This document shows positions 40,439 to 50,547 of a DNA stretch of 64,000 nucleotides, piece by piece; the stretch's first letter is position 1, and the number at the start of each line of letters is the position of its first letter. The stretch is from Spirodela intermedia (lineage: Eukaryota > Streptophyta > Magnoliopsida > Alismatales > Araceae). The stretch covers positions 11,960,327-12,024,326 of the forward strand of contig LR746272.1 in assembly GCA_902729315.2 (NCBI GenBank), read 5' to 3'. Made by a program: the position numbers and the translations under genes. The notes below the pieces were generated by a model. It did no database searches, was not told where the DNA came from, and saw only the letters and a program-made list of their open reading frames with translations.

Positions 40439-43400
40439 TTAATACAACCTGCCAGTGCACTCATGGGAGCCACAGTGACAAGCCTTTGTTTTTGCGTTCC
40501 CATCAGAATCACGAACCTGACCTATTGTATAGTTGTAATGGTATGTAAGCTCGTGTAAAGGAGGAATATTCTCAGCAGCAAAAAACACAATGTGAGGCAT
40601 TCTCTTGTCATCATGATCGTAGAGAACATTTTGTGCGTAAAGGTTAGGTGAACAGCTATGATTGATGAATCTTCCTACATTCCCATAATGAGCAGCGTCG
40701 ATGGTGAAACCTCCATAGTCCACAACATTGGAAAGGGAAATTGCTTGTGAAACCGGGATAGGAGTAGGGGAACCATCCCAGATGTCATGGTCATCGTAGT
40801 TGTGACCAATGTCGAAAAGATATTCATCATTATTCCTCTGTTCAGCCTCCATATCCTGGATTAGCTCTCCAATATATTCACAGATGAAACTGCCAGATGG
40901 TATAGAAGTCAGGGTTCTGACTCCCCAGCCCATTGATTGAGTTTTGAAGATCTCCAATCGGAATTTGATGCCATGCTGGCTGACCCTGTTATGGCAGTAT
41001 GGAGAACATTTACAAGAAGGACCACACTCGTAAACAAGGGGTTTGGCTTGCACGATAGCACCATTGAAGTTAAAAGGAATCTCTCCTCCATTTCTAACGG
41101 CACAAGAGCAACTACCAGAATCAGTGCATCTCTGTGTGCAGGCACATCCCTTTGGCATGGTTGGCTCATACCAAGAAGGGTATATCATTTTTCTTATATA
41201 TTTGAAAGGCATTGGTCTTTCGTCATCAACTGTGTTGACCACAGAAATTGGTATTTTCTCCAGGCCCCCAGAGATATCTGCGATACAAAGTCCTCGTACT
41301 GCAGTTCTTTTTGAGTTCATCACCTCTATGAGAGAGATTTCTGGTTGCCCAGGAATTCTCCTCAGCTTGAACTTAAACATATCAAAACCCTGGGGACCTT
41401 TTTCCTTCCAGTAACCCTCCACCAAATATAAGCCATCATAAGTGAATGTTGAGAGCGGCCTTGGCTTTCCATCCTGACCGAATTCCTCAAAACCACGGAT
41501 AACCCGCACAGGCGTCTCGGACTCTATGCAATTTTTGAGTCCCAGATTCCCACGCTCAAGCTTCTGATCTTCTGGAGGCTTGTTCCCTTCTGAAGGACGA
41601 CCACCAGAACCGGAATATATTAAGAAATTAGAGCTATCCATTTCATCAGCATGACCCACAAAAGCAACGACACTAATCGCCAGAAGTGAGTTATTTATTC
41701 TTGTGTAATCTATTCCACCTTGATATGAACGGTGAAGACCTACAACCGAAAGTTCTGCCCTGTAATGAAACTCATCACCAACTTCAACACCAGGAACAGA
41801 TCCTATTATTGGACCACCAGTGTTTACAAATTCATTTTCTGCTTTGAGAATTTTGGCAGCAGTAAGGTCAATCCGAATCCTTTGCCCACGATTCTTTGAT
41901 GTGGACTCCTCACTTTGCAAAAGCTTTCTACAAAGTACTTGAAATAGACGTAAAGCTTTCCTTACTCTGGTACGAATGAGCATCTCTTCATTGCAACTTA
42001 CATCCAGATTTGAATTAGACTGTCCAAAGGGCGGCAAACTGATACTAAAATCCTGTGTTCCACGACAAATGGTAAGTGCTTTCTCGCCCTCTTCACCTTG
42101 AACGAGAGAGTTCTCAACATCTTCCTCTGCAGATTTATTCTGAGGCTTATGTAACAAGGCTCCAAGTGATGAGCATTTCTCTTTTGAGACTCTCACTTGT
42201 TTCTTGGCTTTTTTTCTGCTCATCAATGAGGATTCAGTAGATATATATTTTCTTTTCTGAATTCTCACTTCTTTTTTCACTTTCATTCCAGATGTTTTTG
42301 AATTTTCTAGCACCATGTCAGTCTGTTGTCTCCGTCTCCGAGGGTGATCTGGTGCGGCCATCAGTGCTTGAACAACTGTCATATCTTTAGATGCATCCAA
42401 ACTTATCAACTCTTCCTGAAATTCAACAATCCTAGCGTCCCCTTCCTCTGCAGCCTCCATGAGTTCAAAGCGGTGATTATTAACATCTCTCTCTTCACCA
42501 ACTTTAACAAGTTTGCCAGTTAAAAATGCACCTCCTTCCACTCTTTTGAACTGACATGTCTCATATTCCCCTCCTCTATTCTGTGATGTCTCGTCCCCTT
42601 GTTCATCATCTGTACTGGCAAGAAATATCATCCCAAATTTCTCTTCCCCAGCCGCCTGTTTTGCGTCACTCTGGGAAGCAAGCATGTCTACACCACTCCC
42701 GTAAGCACTGAGATCAATATCATGAGTGCTCTGTGAACAAATAGGACTAGTCAATATGCCTTTCTTTCCCACCACACTATCGTATGATATCTTAGAGAAA
42801 TTAAAGTTACTTCCACCATCTCTATCATTCTCTAGAAGGTCCTGGCTATTCTTCCAAGCCTCTTCAACTGAAACATCCTTACATAGACTTTCTTCCATAA
42901 CAGTTCGACATGCTGTAGTTCTACATACAGAGTTTTCCCAGCTTTCTCTACAAGCACCCCCATCAATCGTTACTTCCAATTGCCGATCTGAGCTATCTTG
43001 AATCTTCTCCTCTAAATTTTTCAGCTCCTTATGTTTGTCAGCCTTTGCAACGGTAAGACTTTGCTTCATATTCGAATCCTCATATACCATACCCTTGTCA
43101 TCCATCGCAGTAGACCGCTTTAAGCATTCTTCCCTTGTCATATTAGAAGCATTTCTCCCACAGCCAAAAGGGAAACGACGGATAACTAAGACCTTCCTTC
43201 TCTTTGAAGGACCATACAGCCTGGAGACGCCATCATCGATCCCACCATGCTCCAGTGAAACCAGACAATTCGGCGAATCAAAACTGTCATTCAAGTGTTC
43301 AAAACACTCTGGGCCTATGCCATTAACTTCAGTTGCTTCCTCCGTCACAAAAGAACTAGCGGCACCACTGTGTGATAAATCAACTTCTTCCATGTGATCC

Positions 43401-43876
43401 TCCATCATGGATGAATTACACGCCTTTCCAGGCTGGGAGGACCCAGAAGAACCTACAAACTGATATGGCTCAGGCCTCGACATTTTGACAGGCACCAGCT
43501 CGGCCATCCCATTATGCCTGCTCTTCCTTGGCGAGTGTAATCCCCCTTTCCTTTCAACAGCATGACATATATACATTTTTTCAAGCTCCCGTGATTCAGA
43601 ATGTCGCAATGTTTCCACGTGCTCCTTTTTTGACATTTGAACAGCATCCATCTCCCCGGTGGCATTCGCTGCTAGGGTTTCAGGCGTCAGATACTTGCCT
43701 ATTTCGAAACCTCTACTCGCCAGCCCATTGGACGAAGCACAGCCATTGACATCTTCCGGAAGCACCCTTTCGACTGACGGTGCATTCCGGCCGCAGCCTT
43801 TGGGGAAATGACGGATGACCGATATATTTCGCTTCTTGTACCTGTCGGGCATCAACGCTCTCGCGAAGTCCAACAT
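40439..43876 (-). CDS. SUVH5/6-type histone H3K9 methyltransferase (SRA, pre-SET, SET, post-SET)
   Basis: One uninterrupted 1,145-residue frame. The open frame extends upstream to a TTG at 43963, but a TTGCAG acceptor at 43915-43920 lies inside that extension, so I start at the first ATG after it (43876, MLDFARALMPDRYKKR) and infer a 5'-UTR intron. The N-terminal half is acidic and low-complexity but holds two copies of a VIRxFPxGCGRNA motif (about residues 20-32 and 232-244). The SRA/YDG domain is at about 690-845 (GSVPGVEVGDEF ... FTYDGLYLVEGYW), pre-SET cysteines at about 900-965 (KGCACTQRC, CSCAVRNGG, CGPSCKCSPYCHNR) and SET at about 968-1125, with NHSCSPN at 1072-1078. Post-SET CHCGSHECTGRLY ends the protein. 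SUVH proteins read methylated DNA through SRA and methylate histone H3 lysine 9, linking DNA methylation to silencing. ELTYHYNY has His where many relatives have Asp. It is intronless within the coding region, as SUVH genes often are. Confidence 0.95.
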   Translation of the reverse strand: MLDFARALMPDRYKKRNISVIRHFPKGCGRNAPSVERVLPEDVNGCASSNGLASRGFEIGKYLTPETLAANATGEMDAVQMSKKEHVETLRHSESRELEKMYICHAVERKGGLHSPRKSRHNGMAELVPVKMSRPEPYQFVGSSGSSQPGKACNSSMMEDHMEEVDLSHSGAASSFVTEEATEVNGIGPECFEHLNDSFDSPNCLVSLEHGGIDDGVSRLYGPSKRRKVLVIRRFPFGCGRNASNMTREECLKRSTAMDDKGMVYEDSNMKQSLTVAKADKHKELKNLEEKIQDSSDRQLEVTIDGGACRESWENSVCRTTACRTVMEESLCKDVSVEEAWKNSQDLLENDRDGGSNFNFSKISYDSVVGKKGILTSPICSQSTHDIDLSAYGSGVDMLASQSDAKQAAGEEKFGMIFLASTDDEQGDETSQNRGGEYETCQFKRVEGGAFLTGKLVKVGEERDVNNHRFELMEAAEEGDARIVEFQEELISLDASKDMTVVQALMAAPDHPRRRRQQTDMVLENSKTSGMKVKKEVRIQKRKYISTESSLMSRKKAKKQVRVSKEKCSSLGALLHKPQNKSAEEDVENSLVQGEEGEKALTICRGTQDFSISLPPFGQSNSNLDVSCNEEMLIRTRVRKALRLFQVLCRKLLQSEESTSKNRGQRIRIDLTAAKILKAENEFVNTGGPIIGSVPGVEVGDEFHYRAELSVVGLHRSYQGGIDYTRINNSLLAISVVAFVGHADEMDSSNFLIYSGSGGRPSEGNKPPEDQKLERGNLGLKNCIESETPVRVIRGFEEFGQDGKPRPLSTFTYDGLYLVEGYWKEKGPQGFDMFKFKLRRIPGQPEISLIEVMNSKRTAVRGLCIADISGGLEKIPISVVNTVDDERPMPFKYIRKMIYPSWYEPTMPKGCACTQRCTDSGSCSCAVRNGGEIPFNFNGAIVQAKPLVYECGPSCKCSPYCHNRVSQHGIKFRLEIFKTQSMGWGVRTLTSIPSGSFICEYIGELIQDMEAEQRNNDEYLFDIGHNYDDHDIWDGSPTPIPVSQAISLSNVVDYGGFTIDAAHYGNVGRFINHSCSPNLYAQNVLYDHDDKRMPHIVFFAAENIPPLHELTYHYNYTIGQVRDSDGNAKTKACHCGSHECTGRLY

Positions 43877-44549
43877 TGTCGGAGCTCCGTCCGAGCCTTT
43901 TCCACCAATCACTTCTGCAAGAGGAAAAGAAAAAGAAAAAGAAAAAAACAATGAAAAAAGCAACCAAGAAGCTTAACCCGCTGAAGAGGTACAAAGCCCT
44001 CACGACAGAAAGACCAAGACCCCATCCAGAAAAGTAAAACTGGAAGAAGCCGGGGTGAACGGTAGCAACACATGGAGTTTCATCACTACCCCGAGCGATG
44101 ACGGGGAGAAGAAGAGTTCTGCATGAGAAGAAACAGGTCTGAAGGATAGACGACGACCTCAAGCAGAGCTGCAGGACGTCCGCCCTGTTCACCGACAGAG
44201 AGGAAAGGAGAGAATCAGGGAGAAACGCTTCTTCCTCACTGTTTTTGTGCCGTTGCGAAGCGGTTAGTCTTCTTTTTAGAATTGGGCCTGGATCTTGACA
44301 GGTATGGATGGGCCCATTTAAAGGACCATTAAAAGCTACCAATCGGGCCCAAGTTCGACAATGAGGGGTGGGGGAATAGGATAAGGATGATGCTCTTAAA
44401 CCTTGTATGCGGCTGAGTGGAACGAAGTCCTGGTCTTGTAACTCTTCTCCGAGGCAGCGGATCCGGGAGGGAAGGGGAAGCCCGCCTTCTCTCTCCACTG
44501 TGATCTCTGCCATTGTTACAGAGGGAGAAGCTCAGATCTGGAGAGAGGC
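43877..44549. promoter_or_regulatory. Short bidirectional promoter between SUVH and COG8 genes
   Basis: The two start codons are 673 bp apart and point away from each other. Within about 44284-44352 lie TGGGCCTGG, ATGGGCCCAT and ATCGGGCCCAA, site-II-like boxes that are near-palindromic and can serve both directions. The SUVH side includes a candidate 5'-UTR intron ending at 43915, with a possible donor GGGGTAGTG near 44085. Promoter function is inferred from position and motifs. Confidence 0.6.
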
Positions 44550-47500
44550 ATGGGGCTGGAGAAGAGCCGAGCCGGAGAGGAGGAAGGAGAGGAAGAGACC
44601 ATGGTATCCTCTGGTCTTCTCCCGCTCGCAGTGGCCTCCCAACAGCCATACGTCTCGGAGCTGCTTTCATTCACCCTCGACCGTCTTCACAAGGTACAGC
44701 TCCCCCCGTCTCTCCTGTCTTTCCGCCCGAAATTCCGGTGATGCAATTGCTCATTTGGCTAGAAAATCCTGGTGACCGTTGTAGGAGCCGGAGCTCCTTC
44801 GGGTGGACGCCGAACGCATCAGGAGGCAGATGCAGGAAGTGGCCGTGGGAAACTACCGTGCCTTTGTTGCGGCAGATGATGCTTTGTCAGCTTGTCGTGA
44901 GCAATTGGTGTCTATCGGCCGGCACCTCGACTCCATGGTACCGTTTTTCTTTTCTTGTTTCTTATCGTTTTTCTCTCTTTCCCTCGATATTTACTAGTCT
45001 TTCTGTCGATATTCAGTTCTCCAATGGTTCTTCATGAGTTGCTTCTCTAAGGAACTGACCTAATGCTTTGGTTGCTGGAGGACCATGGCTATTATCTTCA
45101 GCTCCCAGTAGTCAACAAACCAAATAATGTGCGCCACGCGATATAGTTTTAAAACCGCCGAATCTATTTTCCACGTAAAATGTGAAATACGATAAAATGA
45201 AAGTGGTTGGAAGAGGCAAGTCGAGAAATTTGTTTACACAGAAACATTAAGCTTGAGCCTCTTTGTAAATATATTCAATTTTCCCTTACCTGTTACATTG
45301 ACATGAATGGGCATTCTTCTCTCGACTTCTGGTTCTCCTATTCACTGCTCGTAAATCCCTGTTATCTAAAGTCTTCCAGAATGGTTATTTACTTCTCTTA
45401 TGTAAAACTTACATTTCTATCATTTGTACATTTCAGATAAATGAAATTCCCAAGCTCTCATCTGGGTGCACTGAGTTCCTTGACTCCGCTCAGGAGATAT
45501 TAGAGGAAAGGAAAACTAATCAGGCATTACTGGCTAATCACAGTACCTTGCTTGACTTACTTGAAATTCCTCAGTTAATGGACACGTATGTACTCTTTCC
45601 TTCATAATTGGTAAATGGCTCTTGGTCCCCATTGTCTGCGCCATTAGACATTCCTTTATGAATTATCGATGTACTGAATGCTATCACGCAAAAGTTTGAC
45701 TAATGTGTGCCTCATTTCATAATATTTATCCTACTGACCAGTCTAGGATTATTGGTCTCTCGTGCTTACGTGACTAAGCTGCATAATGATGATGGCTAGC
45801 TTTGAAAAAACAAGCTTCCTGTAATGTCTATTTCTAAATAAGTTTTCTTGCCAATCTGTGATCTGCACTAGATGAATTTAAAATTTGGATTTATTGCTTT
45901 AAGTGATTTCAATTTCTGACGGCATTTTTTGTTAACATTTTCGTTATAAAATTTAAATCATAAGTAACTCAAAAATGGTTCAGTTTTTTTTATATGAAAA
46001 AATTATTTGATTGATTTAAAATAGGTGGTTGGAGTAAGTATATATTCGTAAAATAGAGATAGTATGTTATTAGTGGTGTACATCCATGTAGCTGCATCAT
46101 TATAGAATTGTTTCTTGACTTTCTAGATGGCATCTTAATCAGCTGATTCTAATGTGCATGTAAGAAATATGAAATAGGAAAGGAGGTGTTCATTTGTAGC
46201 ATTTTATTTCCTAGAAATCAGTTTAACTGCACGGCAATCTGTCAATTTTAATGTGCACCCAGCAACCAGATAAGTGTCTCTAGCCAACACAGGTGTGTTT
46301 GTTTGCTGGTTGAAAAACATTCTGCAGTCATCGAAAAGAGAAATCAAATGTATTCACGGAATCACTTAATCTCACATCAAGTTCATGCTTAACAACAGAT
46401 CCTGAAAAAAATGCATTAAAGTTTAACTCAAGCCCTTCCTTTATTCCATTTCTATGATGACTGGTGAATACCCTCTGTATTTTCCTTTCTAAAACCTTGC
46501 TTTATAGTTTATTTCTTTTCGTTGAAATCTGTTATCTGATAGATGGAATTTTGTGTCATGCAGGTGCATACGCAATGGAAATTATGATGAGGCCCTTGAT
46601 TTAGAAGCCTTTGTTTTGAGACTGTCAAAAGTGCATTCTGAGTAAGCTGATGCTTGTTTCTGTTGGCTATACCTGGTGTCGGCTTATCACGAGCCCTTTT
46701 TAATGTCTCTCTTAATAACACTGTTATTGTCTTGTTTGTCGGATCAAGATTACCTGTTATTCAGGCACTGGCAGCAGAAGTCAGGCATACCACTCAGGCA
46801 ATGCTTTCACAACTTCTTCAGAAACTTCGATCAAACATTCAGGTATTGACAATATAGGGGGTGTCCTCATTGGCTAATAAATGTAAAATACGCCTTAACT
46901 TAAATTTATCTTCATTCTCCTCAGTTACCAGAGTGTCTTCGCATTGTTGCACATCTTCGTCGTGTAGGAGTCTTCAGTGAATCTGAGATGCGCTTACAGG
47001 TTCAGTATTTCTTTAAGGATTTCAGTGTTCAATTATATTGTATTGAATAAAATTTATGGTCTAAATATTTTATCCACATATAAATATGAAGAGAGCTTTT
47101 TTTTTTGCATAATCATATCTAAATGGAAACTAGGTTATCTAGTTTGCTTTCAAGTTTTTTATAGCATGTTAGACGACTGGCTGCTGTAATATTTAACAAT
47201 CTGTTCGTTTCCTCGATTTTTTTGTCAAAAACTTTGGGAGATGGACAGGTTTGCTATTTTTTTCTCTGTAAAATGAATACTCTCAGAGGATTCACGTTAA
47301 CTCATCGTATAGGATGGATTGATCCAATATCTCTTAACTAATTTGATCAGATCGGTGAACCAGGCTCTGACATATCATATTTCTTTGTGTTACCCGCGTA
47401 AATCGTTTTTTTCAAAGTTTTGACTCAGGCTCAGTAATGGTCAGTTTCTTTAAAATTGAAATTTCGATGTGAATGTCAGTGCATATAAGACTTTGAAAAT

Positions 47501-50085
47501 GAATTGTTACTTGGTTGGGCGTCTCTTCCTTCCCAACGTTACCAATTGAGATCGTCCTCATAAAGTGAAAGGTATATATGTTTCATTCAGTAAGAGCCAA
47601 TTTGTCGGCTAAATGTAGTCAATTATATATTTTTAATTAAAAATCCAATAAAAGGGGATATTCTTGGACTGAAAATAAATTGTCGAGTCCTGAAATTTTC
47701 TTTTCCAATCACAGTGATAGTCTGACTTTTATCTGGCTTTGGTGCTTTTTTTCTAGCATTAGGTTAACATATTGAATTTTTTCCAGTTTTTGAGGTGTAG
47801 AGAAGCATGGCTTGCAGCTATTCTTGATGACTTGGATCAGAGAAATGCCTATGAGTACCTCAAGGGGATGGTAAATTGCCACAGGATGCATCTTTTTGAT
47901 GTTGTCAATCAATATCGTGCAATATTCAACAATGACAAATCTGGCAATGAGGAGAACTATGATGGCGGACTTCTTTTCAGTTGGGCTATGCATCAAATTA
48001 ACACTCACCTGAGCACACTGGAAGCCATGCTTCCCAAGATTGCTGACGGTGGGGCACTGTCAAATATCCTTGACCAATGTATGGTAAGTACATCACTGAC
48101 GAATATTGCGTTTCAACTATGCTTTGAACGGGAATCAGCAGAGTTCGTATCAAGCTTAGTGTTTTGATGCTAGGATTTTGTCACAAAGATCACTGGCCTC
48201 CATAATCTCAGCTTTCTTTACGTCTTTGGTGTTTTCATATGTTTCATTTCGATCATTTCGCATGTTCCCTGTTATCTTCTCGCCTCCCCGACGAAGTATT
48301 TCTGAATCTGGTAGTGATTTCACGATTCAGGATTTTTGTATATGCTTGCTTCTGTGGATTTTAGTGTTGTAGATTTTCATTGCTTGTGCTACAGTTTACA
48401 CTGAGTAGTTTCGCTGATCATCCCTACCTTGTGGTGTTTTATTCTTCTTATTGCTATCGATGGTCTTGATTCCATTTTCTCTCTTACGTTGAACCTTTTG
48501 TGCTACTTTTTCTAGTACTGTGCAATGGGTCTTGGTCTGGTTGGGTTGGACTTCCGGGGCCTTCTGCTACCACTATTTGAAGAGTAAATAAGTTTCTCCC
48601 TTTTTACGCTATAGCACATAATCTGTTTACATGTTTTATTTGGTCTTCTTGGCTGACATTTGGACACTTCAGTGCAGTGCTTAATTTATTCTCCAGGAAC
48701 ATGGACATGGCAGTCAAAAACTTCCAGGTACAGAATCTATGAGAAAGGATCATCAATTTTAGATGTTCATTTCTATTATGTTTTGGGAAGGAAGATCTCT
48801 TTATAAAGAATATTACACAAACGCACAACTTTTTGGCTTGTTCTTCTTCTAAGGCACAATGTCCTTTACTATTACTATTGTTCCCACCTTAGAAATTGAC
48901 GAGTTAGTCACTTCTGTCAGGAGGCATTGAGTTCACATCATTGGGTTCCTTTGCCAGCTGTTGGCTTTACAACGAACAGTGCAAATGATGAGAATCAGGA
49001 CGATGTGGCTCCACCATCTCTTCTGATGGAACATTTTCCTCTCGCCGTATTTGTTAATGGTAAGTGATTCCACCATCTTTGTTTTCCCAATTCTACACAG
49101 TTTTCATCAACCCTGTGTACTTTGAGGCTTCCATTAAATCGACACCTGGCTTTCAAATAAAGTGGAAAATAAAGAAAATCGTCTCGGAGATGAAAGAATT
49201 TCAATGAATATATCTCCATTCGTCTCACATTGTTCTATTGGAGCTAGAGTTCATAGCAATCACCCACTAAGAGACGAATTCTATGATCACTGTTCCCATT
49301 TCTGCCAATTCATGTCCATCATCTTATCGAAGTATTCCATTTAGTATCCAGAGATCTAATCATCCCAAAAGCCTTCTCATGCCGCCCATCATATTGAATT
49401 GCCTTGCCTTCCACATGGCCAAGATCTCTTATGTTGATACCAAGGAAAGAAAGAAAGTGACTCCACTCGTGTATGTGAATAAGAAAAATTTTCAGCGTCT
49501 CAATAAAATTCATTTAGCAAACGAAACATGGATACTTTTGAACGAAGCATTTTACAAAATATTGCATCTTCTTGCAGGTGTTTCCTTAGCCATGAACGAA
49601 CTGCGCCCATGTGCTCCCCTTAGCTTGAAGCATGTCCTCGCCCAGCAGATTGTTGGAGGACTCCAAGAAGTCTCTGACGCCTTACTGCATTACAATTCAA
49701 GTCGGATTCTGCGGGACAACGAATCTGCCCTTTTTCTCTCACTCTGTCAAGTGTTCACCGAGGTGATGAATGGCCAGTCCTCGTCTCCTTCCACATCCGC
49801 CCAAAGACTGATTCTCCAAACTGACCTGCTTCATCTTTTGGGTTTCAGGTGGTTTGTCTGTACTGCGCCACTAGCTTTGGTCGATGCTATCCTGGGGGTG
49901 CTGCCTTAGTCACAGAACAGAGGGCCCTGTTCGATGGAGTCAGCCAGCTATTGGCCGTGTCCCCAGCAAAGGATCTCAAAAAACACGCCGACAACGTTCA
50001 AGAAGAGCATCCCGCCACCAAAGAAGATGTGAGTAGTGATGTTGCTCCAGTCGAGGTCAAGGAAGGGACAGAGACGGGAGGTTGA
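44550..50085 (+). CDS. COG8: Conserved oligomeric Golgi complex subunit 8
   Basis: Twelve exons join in frame: 44550-44693, 44785-44937, 45437-45585, 46564-46641, 46749-46842, 46925-46999, 47787-48083, 48516-48583, 48673-48727, 48921-49059, 49578-49762 and 49849-50085, giving 557 residues, normal for plant COG8. The N-terminus has the family block [19 protein letters not shown], then [20 protein letters not shown], a coiled-coil segment as in other COG/CATCHR subunits. The middle carries [39 protein letters not shown] and [12 protein letters not shown]. The end has [18 protein letters not shown] and [16 protein letters not shown], followed by a poorly conserved acidic tail. COG8 belongs to lobe B of the COG tether, which captures retrograde vesicles at the Golgi and so maintains glycosylation enzymes. 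An in-frame ATG at 44601 (MVSSGLL) is an alternative start. Introns 3 (about 980 bp) and 6 (about 790 bp) are the largest; I saw no RNA genes in them. Confidence 0.96.
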
Positions 50086-50547
50086 CTGCATGGGGGTGAT
50101 AGTCTAATGCGGTATGTATGAGATTTCCAAGGCATTGCTCATTTTTGTACCATTTTAGGAATAGAAAAGGAAATAATTGATTTTTACGCAGAAAGAGGAG
50201 ATGCCCGCCCGTTTACTCTACCTGTTTATAGAATGCATATCATGAGGACCGATTCCAGAGTAATTCCTCTTATCATGTGATGCATCAATTTCCATCTTCC
50301 ATTTCAGTGGAAAATTTCTCGCCTGAAGAGTAAAATTTAAGAAATACCGTGCTTAAAAGAGCATGGCATACCCTCACAAAAAAATATGGATGATCCCTTG
50401 TCGCGCTTTCAGCGTCGGACCGGTTGCTGCTGTAAACAGAGAGGATCTATTTGAGTCGCTCTGGTTGTAAATCAGCTCCAACAGAGAAAAGACATCGGCC
50501 GAGCTCCGAGCTTGACGATGATGATGATATCAGATTGGGTCGCGCAG
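50086..50547. other. Convergent intergenic space between COG8 and the U-box kinase gene
   Basis: The two genes end here from opposite sides, 462 bp apart. It should contain both 3' UTRs and polyadenylation sites. No gene, repeat or structured element was recognised; a GATGATGATGATAT run sits near 50516. Confidence 0.6.

Noticed and set aside
43877-43963. Upstream extension of the SUVH frame
   Set aside because: It begins at TTG, is a Phe/Ser run from a polypyrimidine tract, and contains the TTGCAG acceptor of a probable 5'-UTR intron.
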